Assembly (NCBI RefSeq): GCF_964340395.1
Contig: NC_135559.1
Coordinates: 6,953,759-7,017,758 of the forward strand
Source: Glandiceps talaboti
Taxonomy: Eukaryota; Hemichordata; Enteropneusta; Spengelidae
DNA length: 64,000 nucleotides
Direction: 5' to 3'
Shown: piece after piece, positions 1 to 16,762 of the stretch
Numbering within the stretch: the first letter of the stretch is position 1
How the letters are laid out: each line of letters begins with the position of its first letter
The notes under the pieces: model-generated
The model's input: the letters and a program-made list of their open reading frames with translations, nothing else
The model's database searches: none
What the model was told of the DNA's origin: nothing
Position numbers and translations under genes: made by a program

Positions 1-510
1 AATACACATATCGCAGCTAATTCTTGATTGTTGTAGAGATTCTAAAAGGCACTGGGGCACCTCTTATAAGTAAATGACAGGTAAGTCGTCTCCACAAATC
101 CGCACCCTGTCACAGTTTGGGAGTGCACCGCCATGTTTCTTTCTGGCTATTTCAGTCCATCCCATCTCACCCAGCAAAGATAACCTTGTTTCTAAGTACA
201 ATATGGGGACTGGGAAATAATGAACAGCAAGTTTCCATGGACATTAGATAAGATTAGGTTAGATTACATTAGATGAGATTATTTTAATCTGAGCAAATAA
301 AAAAAAGTCTACAGGACAGAAAAACTAATTAAATTGGTACAAATTGTGAATTTGGATAACTCACAATGTCAAAGAATTGTTTCAGTGCGTGGGATCAATG
401 TAGTGATTCAAGAAAGTGGCAGGATTAAGAGTGTTTGTCATTGCTTAACTACAGGAAGTTGTATTGAGAAGATATTAAAGAAATAAAGAACTTAACGATA
501 TGTGATTGAT
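1..510. other. No gene seen
   Basis: AT-rich sequence without a convincing exon on either strand. A short GATTAG-type simple stretch lies near 245-275. Nothing else is supported. Confidence 0.6.
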
Positions 511-517
511 ATGAACT

Positions 518-812
518 CTAATATATTATATTATATTATATTATTATATGTTATTATATTATGCTATGTTATGTTATGTTATGTTATGTTATGTTATTAC
601 ATTGCATTGCATTGTACTATATTATATCATGTCATGTCATATCATATCATATCATATTTCATATTATATTATATTACATTACATTACATTACATTGCATT
701 GCATTACATTACATTACATTACATTACATTACATTACATTACATTACATTATATTATATTATATTATATTATATTATATTATATCATATTATATCATATT
801 ATATTATTCTGG
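518..812. repeat. Pentanucleotide microsatellite (ATTAT/ATTAC/ATGTT variants)
   Basis: About 290 bp of 5-bp repeats that shift in blocks from TATTA through TGTTA and CATTG to CATTA and back to TATTA. Several frames stay open through it only because the repeat contains no stop. They are low-complexity Tyr/Ile/Leu/His strings, not proteins. Confidence 0.95.
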
Positions 813-2411
<1,599 letters not shown>

Positions 2412-2940
2412 CAGTTAGCTAACAGTTAGCATAGGGTGTCTGTGTCTCACCCTACATACAACTGTATGTGGAATAAAAAACAGTTAGCTAACAGTTAGCA
2501 TAGGGTGTCTGTGTCTCACCCTACATACAACTGTATGTGGAATAAAAAACAGTTAGCTAACAGTTAGCATAGGGTGTCTGTGTCTCACCCTACATACAAC
2601 TGTATGTGGAATAAAAAACAGTTAGCTAACAGTTAGCATAGGGTGCCTGTCGTCTCATCCTACATACAACTGTATGTGGAATAAAAAACAGTTAGCTAAC
2701 AGTTAGCATACCATGCCTGTGTCATGTCCTCCATATAATTGTATTTGAAATTTAGATAGCTCACAGCTAATTTAGGGTGCCTATATCACATCCTACATAC
2801 AACTGTATGTGGAATAAAAACAGTTAGCCAACAGTTAGCATACCATGCCTGTGTCGTGTCCCCCATATAATTGTATTTGAAATTTACTTAGCTAGCAGCT
2901 AATTTAGGGTGCCTGTATCACATCCTACATACAATTGTAT
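2412..2940. repeat. 69-bp minisatellite
   Basis: Units start at 2412, 2481, 2550, 2619 and 2689, a 69-70 bp period. Two or more diverged units follow to about 2940. Each unit contains two small palindromes, GTTAGCTAAC and ACATACAACTGTATGT, so each can form hairpins. The first four units are nearly identical. The later ones carry substitutions and a variant segment with CCATATAATTGTATTTG. Confidence 0.93.
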
Positions 2941-3449
2941 GAGAAATATGCAAAATGCTATTACAGACAAATACAAACTTTTCTCATAATACCAGAACAT
3001 ACAAACATTCAAGTATTTACACAATTGAAACATATTGTTGTACTTTTGGTTAGGACACAGGCAAGCCTCAACAAGCCGTCTGTAAACCATAATAGTGAAC
3101 CAACACTAACATACTCACAGTGATCTTTGACATGACCTAGCAGTACCTTTATGTTCAAGTCACATGCTGTCAAGTAAGTAATCATACCATTCTCACTTGG
3201 TAGGTTGACCAAAAGTACAAAATATCAAGTGCATAAACCCTCTCATTGAAATGAGTCAAAATAACTTTTTTTCACTAAAATTACACCAAAAATTATGTTT
3301 GTCAATGAATGAGATGATATGGATGTCATCTCAGAAGTAATGTTTGATTTATGCGTGTTATTGTTAGCTGGCATTGTATTCTAACATGAATTGTTTACCT
3401 CATCTCTAAGAAAGGTTACATAATTGTTTGTGTCATGAATTTGACCTAC
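2941..3449. other. Intergenic sequence downstream of the desulfhydrase gene
   Basis: No gene is seen. Short open frames here overlap each other on both strands without family resemblance. The 3' UTR of the minus-strand desulfhydrase gene may extend into this stretch, but no clear polyadenylation signal could be assigned. Confidence 0.4.
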
Positions 3450-3461
3450 GACCTTATCATC

Positions 3462-3830
3462 AGTAAATGATGACATCATCACATAAACCTGTGACATCAT
3501 CAAAGGAATGCAATGAAATCATCACCAAGTAAAGTTATGATGTCATCACTAAGCAAAGTTATGGCATCACTATCATGTGATATCATCACCATGTAAAACT
3601 ATGACATCATTACCATGTGATGACATCATCAAGTCAATGTATGATGTGATCAGTAAGCAAAGCAATGACACCAGCTTGTGGAGGTATCATTACCAAGTTA
3701 TGACATCACCAAGCAAAATGATGACATCATCACCAGCATGTGACATCACCACAATGCAACGCTATGACATCATCATTAAGCAAAATTATGACATCATCAC
3801 CAAACAAAATGATGACATTATAACTATGAT
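3462..3830. repeat. Degenerate TGACATCATCA repeat
   Basis: About 15 imperfect copies of an 11-16 bp motif around ATGACATCATCACC, separated by short variable stretches (AAGCAAAGTT, AAGCAAAATT). The array runs up to and into the final codons of the minus-strand desulfhydrase gene, whose stop codon is at 3824-3826. The C-terminal Asp/Thr-rich tail of that protein may derive from this repeat. Confidence 0.8.
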
Positions 3831-6800
3831 GTAATAGTGTCATCATCCATCCAGCTGTAAACTCTGTTGCTAACACTTTCTGGGCTTTTCAACACACTAT
3901 CCATACGTCCGTCAAACAAACCAAATATACCACCTGAAAATAATAACACAATAGTTGAAGATGAAAAAATCAATAACTTCTCATTTGTACGGTTAACATT
4001 CACGACATAATATCAATAAACTCCTTAAGATGGTTACTACTACAACTGAAAGATCAGCCATTATGGGTGCTCTGCTCATCCATTTCCACAAACACTCCCA
4101 GTGACATATTTTACAGTCTACTTTGAAGCAACTGTGGATTCTTTGTTTATGTAGGCATAACATTTGTCTATGTCTACAGAGCAAAAACCACACTTAACTT
4201 GCCACAGCTGTATTTAGACTACATGTAAGTTATTACAAAATGAATCAGATATGATATTTAGACCTACCTGTATGTACAAAAAGTGACCTTCGACCTTGAA
4301 ATCTTGATGGGTTAGTTTTCATTTCATGAACAAGACACTTGATTGCCTTGCCAGTATACACAGGATCTACCATTACACCGGTAGTTGCACCCACTTCAAG
4401 GATAAAATCTATTACAAAAACAAAAGAATCGCATTCAGTGAGAATGAGGGCACTGTGTACTGGGATGTCAATCTATTGCCCTAATGTGAAGATTGTAATT
4501 TCTTGCTACATTTTGTATAAATGAAATAAACTATTTTAAATGTATTGCAACTAGATGTTTTGATGTCCTAGAGATCATTTGTATAAATAGCTTTTATCTA
4601 TTACTGTCAGCTTGCCACTTTTCTTTTGATGCCAAATACATCATTGGGAAGAGTGAGGCTGGGCGTTAAGCAAACAGCATACGTTCTTCATACAAAAGCA
4701 CTATACCCCTTCCCCTGTGAGGGCGCTAACATCACTCGGTAAAATGTCATCATACCTAGTTCTTCTTGAGTTGATACACCATAACCTCTGCCTTTAGCAC
4801 CTTCTATCACATCAATGATATCTTCTGACTTGGTTTCGTCATTTAAACCAACTTCTTTTAATACATGATTGATTTCTGAATGGAAGTAATTGGCATCATC
4901 ACAGACAGCAATTGCATGACATCTAGTAAAGACAAAAAAAAATCAAAATTTTAAACGCCATATTGCAGTTATTGTAAAGACAAAAGATTGCACAGTTCAA
5001 CCACTTGGGGGCGCTATTCACAAGCAGACTTAAGGTAGAAAGGAGACCCGAACTGTTCCGTTCTGTTCCATACTTTGAAAATTAACCCTTTTTCAGAATC
5101 TCTAAGTTGTAGGTTCAAGTCCCACCACTGCCATTTCTGAATAGCCTAAGTGAAATGTGAACCACCATTGTACCCTTATCAACCAACCAGTACAAATGGG
5201 AACTTGGTAGGACAGAGGATAACTTTAATCCTAAGTGGCTCACAGGCTGCAGAGATTACATGCTTCCCGTGGATTTGAAGTTAAATGGCAGCTGTTGGGT
5301 TTTGTCATACTACTGAACTTGTGGCTGATGTTATTTCTATGGTCTTCATGCATTTACAGTGAGATTTGCAATACAACTCATAACAGTCATGTAAAGTATT
5401 TGCACTGTTTGTCACAATCATTTATAGCATCCACTTGAATTATCAGCCCAGTATGTGGTGTCACTTAATGTAATCAATCTGTAAACAATGTAAGCAGTAC
5501 AAAGCAAGTAAATAGTTATTGACTAGAGTATAAACACAATGTCCTAAAACATCTCACTGAAAGCTGGATATAATCAGTGGTGACATTATCATCAATGGAA
5601 TTCTGTTGACAGTTAGTTAGTTGAAGACATTGTTTACAAATTGACACCTTTAGAAAGGCCACATATTTGTCTTATAATCAAAGTAATTGAAAGTCTTATT
5701 TTACATGTGATATCAATGTCATAAATGATCATGGCAAACATGGGAAACACTGTTACTGTTTGTAAGTGTCTATCTTTTGTCAACATTACGACACTGGTAA
5801 TCCAGCCTTCGGGTTTCTTAAGATAAACGCAAACTAAATCTATTGTTCTTCAATGGGGTAGATTTATACACAAGTGGGTGATAGCAGTTCCTCTGTCGTG
5901 TAATTCTAATCACCCTGTGATCAACATAGTGTAGACATTGGAAGTCCCAAAACAGCACTGCAAGTTCATGTAACTCTAAATAAACTAGTTTTCAGCGACT
6001 CCTCCCTACTGAGACTATAATTAAACCAACATCCATTCAGTAGCTTATCACTGTTGTATCAACATGTTGCCACTGAGTTTTAGTTTGTGTCTATCTCAGT
6101 AAAATGAAGGCTCAACTACCTGCAAAGTACTAGTATATCATTACATTTTGTACTTACTTTAACTTGGACCCTGTGAGGTAGTTTCCAATTGCTAAACCAG
6201 CAGCAGTACCACTACTACCTATGGTAACTATCACATCGTCAAAATTGTCTAAGATGTTCTAGTCAGAGACAAAACAAAATTATTTGGGCTAAAAGCTAAG
6301 AGTTGACAAATTGTGACCATGTAGATATAAAATTTACAAATTAATAAAGCTGTGAGTATATCCTGAGTCAGGTTCAACTTGCAGTTGTCTTTCTAATTTA
6401 CTATTACCGGTATATAATCACCTGCTAGTAATGGCTCAATGAATTAATGCACAGCTCTTTCAAATGTTGTCTATTTGAATTTTCACATGGTTTGTTCTTC
6501 AGAATGTCTGGTATTAATATAAGAAAGGAGACTTATGGAGGGCCTAATCTCTGCAAACAGAGCTGGAGGCGCAGGAATAAATGGGAAGAAAATTACTGTA
6601 TGGTAAGAGGTGGATTCACAGACACCGGATACTAGGTGATTGAAGAAGGCTGAGACTAATGTTTAAATATGGATTCACAGACACTGGATACTAGGTGATT
6701 GAAGAAGGCTGAGACTAACGTTCAAATATGTATTCACAGACACTGGATACTGGGCAATTGAAGAAGGCTGAGACTAATGTTTAAATATGGATTCACAGAC

Positions 6801-9800
6801 ACTGGATACTGGGCAATTGAAGAAGGCTGAGACTAATTTTCAAATATGGATTCACAGACACTGGATACTAGGTGATTGAAGAAGACTGAGACTAATGTTC
6901 AAATATGGATTTACAGACACTGGATACTAGGTGATTGAAGAAGGCTGAGACTAATGTTCAAATATGGATTCACAGACACTGGATACTAGGTGATTGAAGA
7001 AGGCTGAGACTAATGTTCAAATATGGACTCACAGACACTGAATACTAGGCAATTGAAGAAGGCTGAGACTAATGTTCAAATATGGATTCACAGACACTGG
7101 ATACTAGGTGATTGAAGAAGGCTGAGACTAATGTTCAAATATGGACTCACAGACACTGAATACTAGGCAATTGAAGAAGGCTGAGACTAATGTTCAAATA
7201 TGGATTCACAGACACTGGATACTAGGTGATTGAAGAAGGCTGAGACTAATGTTCAAATATGGACTCACAGACACTGAATACTAGGCAATTGAAGAAGGCT
7301 GAGACTAATGTTTAAATATGGATTCACAGACACTGGATACTAGGTGACTGAAGAAGGCTGAGACTAATGTTTAAAGAGATATTTCTTGAGAGAACGGGGA
7401 AGGATGTAAGAGACTTGGAGTGACGAATATACACACTATTATTCAAATAAGATATTGATGCTGGAAAGGGTCTAGACACTGTACAGTAACCACTAGTTGA
7501 TAAATAATTAGTTCAATTTGTAAAAAGACAGATAGTTTTAATTAAACATACTTGCTGCAACATTTCATTGAAATTTTCTAAATATCCATAAAGTCCATCC
7601 TTTGTAGAGCCACCAACTGGTACAAGGAATGCCTTACCACCGGTACTCCTAATGAAAAAAAACATAATTTATAATTTGTTGACAACAACTCTCTAAAGAA
7701 TTGATCATTGATACATTATACTATTTCATAACTTTGAGAGGCCACGATTTACATAATGAAGTAAGCTGCACCTGATTAGCCGATTTTGAACATGTGATTC
7801 TTTGAAGAGACTGATAAATATGATGTCATCACATGAGGCTTTCCCATAAACCTATGCAGGAAATCCCTAAATGGCCAAACACATGTTAAGCATAGTAGGG
7901 CTTCTTAATAAGATTACATAAGCTAAATAAGTTATCAAGGTGCTATTTTATCACTCAGATTTATATGCAGGTTGATAACAGTAACCAATGCAAGTATACT
8001 TGAGGCAGAAATAAGTCCTGACTTGATAGCAATGTGTGTATCTGCTGTAATGTGATTCTTACATGATTTACTGAGTGGCTTTACACATGCTCTGATGGCA
8101 AAGTATGTATATCTACTGTAATATAGTTCTTACATTCATTGCGTGGTGCTGCAAATTATAATAGCAATGTATGTATGTAAGATATACACACATTGTGATC
8201 ACAGTTCGCGGCACCATACAATAAATGTAAGAATCAACTGCTGCAAAGTTTCAATTCTTACATTTATTTACATTACCATACTAGCCTCCATAACAGGATG
8301 GGTGATCAACCAAGGAAATGTTCTTTTCACATAGCCTGCAAACTCAGCAATTCAATTTTAGTATTTTAGCCCATGCCTCGTTATCAAATTAGCATATCAC
8401 ATGGAGACTTTCAAGGTTATTTCATAGACCCTCCACCAATGCTGTGGAGGGTCTATGGTTATTTGTCCGGTGGTCTCATTTCTGTATAAGACCAACTAAC
8501 TCACATCTGGGTTACTTGATACAATCAGCACAATGTATACCAGTGGGTATGACCTAATAGATATCATGTGACTTATTCAACCAATCAACTTCTATGCATG
8601 TCATCCATGAAAAATACTAAATTTGAAATACTGAGTTCACAGGTTGTGTGGAGACAACACTTGCCAGATCAACAAACTAGCCTAACATGGAGGCCAAAAT
8701 GACTGAGTTTTCAATACCAAGTTCACAGACTGTGTGGAGAGCGTAAGAATGCTTGCAGGTTAACCATCCAGCCTCCTACAGAGGGTAACATGCTACACTC
8801 CAACTACCAGCATCCAGCAAAAGTTTTTAAATTTTTAAAAAAGTTTCCCAGACTTACTCTATCTTTTCAGCCAAGGTGTACATTTTTCCTTTGATATCTG
8901 CCTCATACTTGGACAACTTTGGAATTAAATAGATATGAGCTCCAACCATGCGATTTAGTAGCAGGTTTCCTTGACAACCAATAGAATCTGGTTCCTGCCA
9001 AAACATCAACAGATTATATATAGATTTGCTTTGTAATGTTTTTAAATGTCAAATAGCAAACAACAACCTAAACTTGCCACGTGATCGACTTTGGTCATAA
9101 ATATACATGTTTACACTGAGTCTTCTATCTGATAAATGCTTCCAGTTTTAGCTGGATGTGGTGTACCTGGGTATGCTGATGCAAAAGTTAAAAATTAACA
9201 AGAGCACCACATACTGTTACAGTTGTTTTATTACAAGGTCTAAAAAGAAAATGATGTGGTTCCAGTTACGCTCAATTTTAGAATAGGTGGGGTAGGTAGA
9301 TTTTTTTAAAATCTTTTTTTTTTTCATGTGTGAGTGTCTAGTTCAGGTAGTTATGTTTTCTGCTGTTTTCCAAATTGTCTCTCTCTTTGTCATTGGTTTC
9401 TTCTCATCAGATGGACATCCATTACAGATTCAAGAATAGTTTTACATTGTCTTTTCAAGTTGATGTCAGTTTCTACATCCACTATTTCTCGCGAGACTTC
9501 ACAAATTTCGCGATTTTATTTATCTTTTCTTGAATACATAAAAAAAAAGTTTAGGGTCAGCAGTGAAAAACTAGTGGGGTCAGGTAACCAGATCCGAGCA
9601 ATTTTTTTTTTTAGGTCTAACTTACTATAGTCGTTGATCTAAGAAAAAGATGTGATTCCATTCCTAGTTGTCTGGCTGCTACTGCCGTACACCTGGCAAA
9701 ATTAGATTGTATACCACCACAGGTAATAACAGATGTACAACCTTGTTTGACAGCTTCTGCTAGCAAAAATTCCAATTTACGAACCTGTAATAACAAATAA

Positions 9801-11527
9801 TAGTACATGAAAGAAATAACTTAATTGGTATGTAGTCCCTTCGTATCTAAAGGAGGACACTAGTGTAGGAAATAAAGAAATTCTTTTGTAAAGTTTGGTT
9901 TCTGGAGAGTTATTTCATAATGTTACATCACATACATATGCTAAATTGTCAATATCATAAAGTTGAAACTTGTTCCTCATTCATTGTTCAATGAAGGTCA
10001 TTGTCATGGTTACATATTGCCTCATGGGAGTCAGTAGACATGTGTACACAATAACAAGTATTCGTGATCGTTTTACTTAATGGGAAAAGAAAGGAGACCT
10101 CTTTCTCTTTCTACTCAGGGTGTCCGTGAATATTAAGATACACAACGAATAGTTACTAATCTGGATTTTACAAATTTAAAGTGCACTAAGGATTACTATT
10201 CATGCAGTAATAACACCAAACCAACAGAACATGAGGACAAACCGCTGAAACTGTCAAAGTCTTCTGTCATACTGGATATCAGGAAATATTTCTTTCTCAG
10301 TGCATCATAACTCAATGAACCAATTTACTGGCATGTTATCTTGCAAATACTGTTGTTGACTTTAGAATTGGCTTTCTTCCCTGTGTTGCCATGGTTAATT
10401 TGCTATCATAGTAATCATATTTATGATATATGCTGTCTGGAAAGGGGAAGTGCTCTGAGTATGCATGCCAGTAGCTCACCCCATTCATCCCCCCTCCCCC
10501 CTCCCACCCTCATCCTGCCATTTGAATTCATACCTTATTTCCAGAGAGAGAGCTTCCTGTCATATCATCTCTTTTGATACAAAGCTGAAAGTCACTGGGA
10601 ACTCCTGGTACATTCCATGGATGAATTGGTGTGTTATACATTGTCAACTGAAGAAGAAATGCATATATTGATTTCTCAAAAAAGACATACATTGTATGTA
10701 GTTACAAGAATCTCAAACTTTCCAAAATACAGTAAGGTAAATTAAGCCACGATGGAAATTTTGTAATATACGTGTAATATGGGATAAGAGGTAAGTGTCT
10801 CTACATCAAAACTAATTTTTTTTTTTTTTAAAAAGAAAAAAAAGGGAAAAAGTGTCTCTACATCACTCTCAGTAAAGTGACAAATGTCAGCTGGTATCGA
10901 CATATGCCGGATGTAGGGGGCAGGAAAAGACACCACAGTTCAAACACAATCGTGTATTGAATTATTATTCCGTCATTATACAAAGCACAGTGACCCCCCC
11001 CCCCTCTCATTTCAAAACATGTGGACTCATCCAATTTCAAAAACATACACCATGGTGAACCATGAACGACCCCCCCCCTCCCCTCCCCCTCCAATAAACG
11101 CACAACATATTGACTGAGATAGTACACATACATACATGATAAACTGCAGAGTCATTGTTTTCAGCTCCAGGGGTTGTTTACATGTGTAGAGAAGTGGACT
11201 GTATTGAAACACGTCTGTATGTGTATTCATCATAGCATGGAAGTACTTAGTTATACTTCCATGATCATAGCTACACGGTGCTTCTAAATGAGACAACCTT
11301 GTCCCCACTCTGCAGTCACATACCTTGACTCTATGTTTAGGGGCATATTTCAGACGTTGTGCCCATTCTGGAGGGGTGTAATCTTCCAGCTGGTCTGTCG
11401 GTGCAGCCCTCGGCCTCGAGTCATTATTACTCATCATTCCTCCACTGCAACGGTTAGGATAGCATTTAGAAAATCGACGAACGTGGCAGCGTGTTAATGC
11501 CGGTAAAATGACACTCAAAATCCGCAT
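3824..11527 (-). CDS. D-cysteine desulfhydrase / ACC deaminase family PLP enzyme, nine exons
   Basis: PLP-dependent fold-type II enzyme expected to split D-cysteine into pyruvate, H2S and ammonia. Coding exons, in transcript order: 11324-11527, 10534-10647, 9626-9784, 8858-8994, 7552-7648, 6158-6258, 4756-4922, 4268-4408, 3824-3933. All have AG acceptors and GT donors, phases agree throughout, and the joined product is 409 aa, close to plant D-cysteine desulfhydrases. Exon 2 ends exactly on the Schiff-base lysine (SGNK, K106). The PLP-phosphate loop reads GGIQSNF (S133, N134), with Phe135 where the family normally has His. DPVYTGK places Y344 and T345, and FVHTGG places T373. ACC deaminases carry Glu and Leu at the last two sites, so this is the desulfhydrase type. 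The first 32 residues are Arg-rich and could be a mitochondrial presequence; M31 or M32 is an alternative start. Confidence 0.94.
5060..5295 (+). repeat. Possible tRNA-derived SINE remnant in a desulfhydrase intron
   Basis: GGTTCAAGTCC at 5112-5122 matches a pol III B-box and is followed by CCACCA. A convincing A-box 30-60 bp upstream is not visible, and the region does not fold as a tRNA. This is at best an eroded tRNA-derived short element. Confidence 0.2.
6605..7375. repeat. 60-bp minisatellite in a desulfhydrase intron
   Basis: About 13 head-to-tail copies of a 59-60 bp unit beginning GGATTCACAGACACTGGATA and ending in AGGCTGAGACTAATGTTCAAATAT. Two variants, one with GGTGATTG and one with GGCAATTG, alternate in the distal half, which suggests amplification of a two-unit block. 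It lies between exons 5 and 6. Confidence 0.95.
8126..8236. repeat. Hairpin-forming inverted repeat (possible MITE core)
   Basis: Left arm CTTACATTCATTGCGTGGTG near 8131 matches the complement of GCACCATACAATAAATGTAAG ending near 8234, with a few mismatches. Related CTTACATGATTTACTGAGTGG sequence occurs just upstream near 8058. It sits in a desulfhydrase intron. Confidence 0.5.
8423..8458. repeat. Perfect short hairpin
   Basis: CATAGACCCTCCAC and GTGGAGGGTCTATG form a 14-bp perfect stem around an 8-nt loop inside a desulfhydrase intron. Related CCCTCCACCAACATGGAGGG-like sequence reappears near 57808 and, in deleted form, near 48000. It therefore looks like a small dispersed palindromic element. 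Confidence 0.7.
9320..9612. repeat. Dispersed repeat, copy 1
   Basis: About 290 bp that resembles 48765-49030 closely: shared blocks include GTTGATGTCAGTTTC, TTTCGCGATTTTATT and AGTTTAGGGTC. A 5' fragment recurs at 58570-58640. No coding capacity. It ends directly beside the donor of desulfhydrase exon 3. Confidence 0.75.
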
Positions 11528-13576
11528 ATGATGTTGTGTCGTGCCGTGAGAGGTAACGACTAGCTAGCTCAGGATGGTCTGTGTCCTCAATGATATGACT
11601 TCATGCCAACTTCCTAGCAGTTGACGGGTCAAAGGTCACTCTCGGGTCACATGCTGTTGAAACAACTTGCTATCCCCATGGTACCCCAAACTTAGCTCTT
11701 CGCGTCTGTTTTGTTTTGATGGGTTTTAACAAGCGAAAAGGGAAAAATACAAAAACGTAAAAGGGTTTCATTGATGAATTTCCCCAAGTTGCGCCGTTTT
11801 TGCTATTAAAGGAGCACAAGCTGAATTTATACGTTTTTTTTTGGAAGGGCGTAATTTTTGCTGCTTATTTAAAAGATACTAGTTACAAGGACCAATTGCA
11901 TTTGACTATCAAGATATAACTTATAAATGATTCGATGACGTAATTTTTACATATATAATATCGAGGAAATCCCCACTATTAAGTACTATGCAATCAACTG
12001 CTGTAATAATGCCAAAAGGTAAATACATGTGATGCCATACAGGATCTAGGAATGCACTGAAATTAATTACATATATTTATACTAGAGTAATTTAATCAAG
12101 GTTTTATTTAAATTTTCACTTGATTGTACCATTCTGAGTTTCCACTTTTTCCAAACATATTAGCCTTCAAAGTTCAATTACGTCAGTGTCAAATTTATTC
12201 TTTGACATAAACTATTTTTGTTTTCGGTTTTTCCCCATAAATGTGAGTTTATCTGGGAAGTATATTCAAAAGACGTGATTGACAGGGGTAATAAAGCCCT
12301 TTACATCGTCGTAAAATCACATGATAAGCTTACCTCTTTGCGGTATTGCATCTGTCGAAACAGCTACTGCAGCTCGCAAGAATGTGTCACTGGCAACTAA
12401 CAAAGCAAATGGGTTGATATACTTGCCACGCCTACATATCAGTGTATATCAAGCAAACCGGGTACTGACAAGGAAGAGTTCTTTTCATAAACACGACAAA
12501 AAAGGACCAACTTAGAAGACATGATTGGTGGTGAACGTCTGTATATGAGTCACGTGTTCATAACATAAAAGTGTAAAACCTTGTTTATTAAAAATGGGCA
12601 CTCTTTGTTTGTTTCTTTGTCTCGATCCCACAGATGTGGCAGCAGTAACTCTATCTTTAACTTATCTTTAATATGTGTTTGCGCATGCGTACGTTTAGTT
12701 CGATTGTCGTCACACATGCCCGGCTATGAGCTAAAAATATAATGGAGTATATATAGTGGTCTGGGATATACTCAAGCATACAAGTTATAAAGGAAAATAC
12801 GAAAATGTGTGATAGTAGGCGTCTTTGGTGTCCATTATGTGTGTGATTTGCTGAACAACTTGTTGAATAAACACCTATTCTTTTAGCAGTGAGCCCTCTG
12901 TGTGCCCATTATATACCATTAGGGAACTTTCAGTGACTGTATACATGTAGGGAGGGAGGGGGGGGGGGAATTAATGTTCTGAAAAAATAGGACGGCTTCA
13001 TTTTCCTTTCTCTAGCTGTGACCCGCTCCCATTCTCTATAGGTAATGGGTTAAAATGCTGTCAGAAGTGAAAAGGGACCCAAGTCTTCGACTCAATGATA
13101 AGAAATCTATCCCATTGCTGCTACCCGTCCATTATTTTATGCAGTGGTTGTTTCCCACTGTTATCTGAAATTGTGTGAAGGTACCGTATGTGTTTGGGTT
13201 TCTCTGACAGGGCTGAAGGTCAGATCTCCCAAAGACTGCACTGGTGCACCACCAACTTTAATATATTGACAGGACCACTTAGGACAACATCCCCTCTCCC
13301 GAGAACCAACTTGTAAAATCTGACCCCGAATTTCCCTGGCCCTCTCCCACTTGTAATTAAGGTCCCCTATTAAAAGCATGCTAAAATGACACTGGGTTTC
13401 TCACATTTTACTTCTCAGGAATGTTTATTTTGTAACATTTCCACATAAAAAATACTTATCGGATTCCATATTTTTTCCCTAATGAAAAGTATCATTTGAA
13501 GTTCATTCGTTAAAATGACTTTGCACACGTGTTCATTATTATACTCATTCAGACCGACCTACACGAGTACTTCTTT
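11528..13576. other. Intergenic region upstream of the desulfhydrase gene
   Basis: Holds the presumed promoter of the desulfhydrase gene next to 11527 and the 3' flank of the SET-like gene. Small open frames at 12218-12515 and 13161-13379 show no family signal and no splice support. There is a G-run at 12954-12968. No core promoter motif could be assigned with confidence. Confidence 0.5.
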
Positions 13577-16072
<2,496 letters not shown>

Positions 16073-16762
16073 CTAAATAGTACAAACTAGACAGTATAGT
16101 ATGCCAGTTAGCCGTTAGCACTATATACAGAAACCTTCACTAGCTGTAACTGGAACGGGTTTAAAAAATGTTTTGTTAGGTACAATTACAATAACTTTCT
16201 CGTAATATCATACACATTGAACAGTATTGCATCACCTACCTGTGGGTAAACACATTTTTTTGTAGCTGTACACACGATAAATAGAATAAGATAAAATTGA
16301 TTTTTGAGGCTGGTTTTTTGGATCAAGATTTAAACAGTATACTCAATATAAAAACATATATTTGATCTCACATTCGATATTGACTATAAACAAAATAGCG
16401 CTCATTTAACAGAAAGGGTCCATGCCCGACACGCCATTGGATTTGAGTGAATTGTCTTTGTTTGTTTGTTTGTTTGTTTGTTGCTGGCTTTTTTTTTGGG
16501 GGGGGGGGGGGGGGGTTCTATTCCAATCGAAAATATCTACACTCTTCAATGGTACATATTTACGTATACAGTACAACAAAGCGATAGAGTAACACCACAC
16601 ATCAACTTTTATAATATCAAATATATTTAATTTCCATCAACAAAAAAAAGTATTATATTTCGGTATAAAGATAAATGACCGACAGTAAAGTACAATAAAA
16701 ATTATTCAAAATTATTTCAAAATGTGAAATTACGACATGCCAAAGTTTTCTTCAACATTTCT
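16073..16762. other. Gap between two minus-strand genes
   Basis: Contains a TTTG tract at 16456-16482 and a run of about 20 G at 16497-16516. No exon is supported. It holds the 3' flank of the large coiled-coil gene and any upstream exon or promoter of the SET-like gene. Confidence 0.5.

Noticed and set aside
2412-2940. CRISPR-like direct repeats
   Set aside because: Units are head-to-tail at 69 bp with no unique spacers, and the genome is eukaryotic. This is a minisatellite. The same applies to the 60-bp, 34-bp and 23-bp arrays.
5105-5130. tRNA gene
   Set aside because: Only a B-box-like GGTTCAAGTCC is present. No cloverleaf can be drawn and no clear A-box was found.
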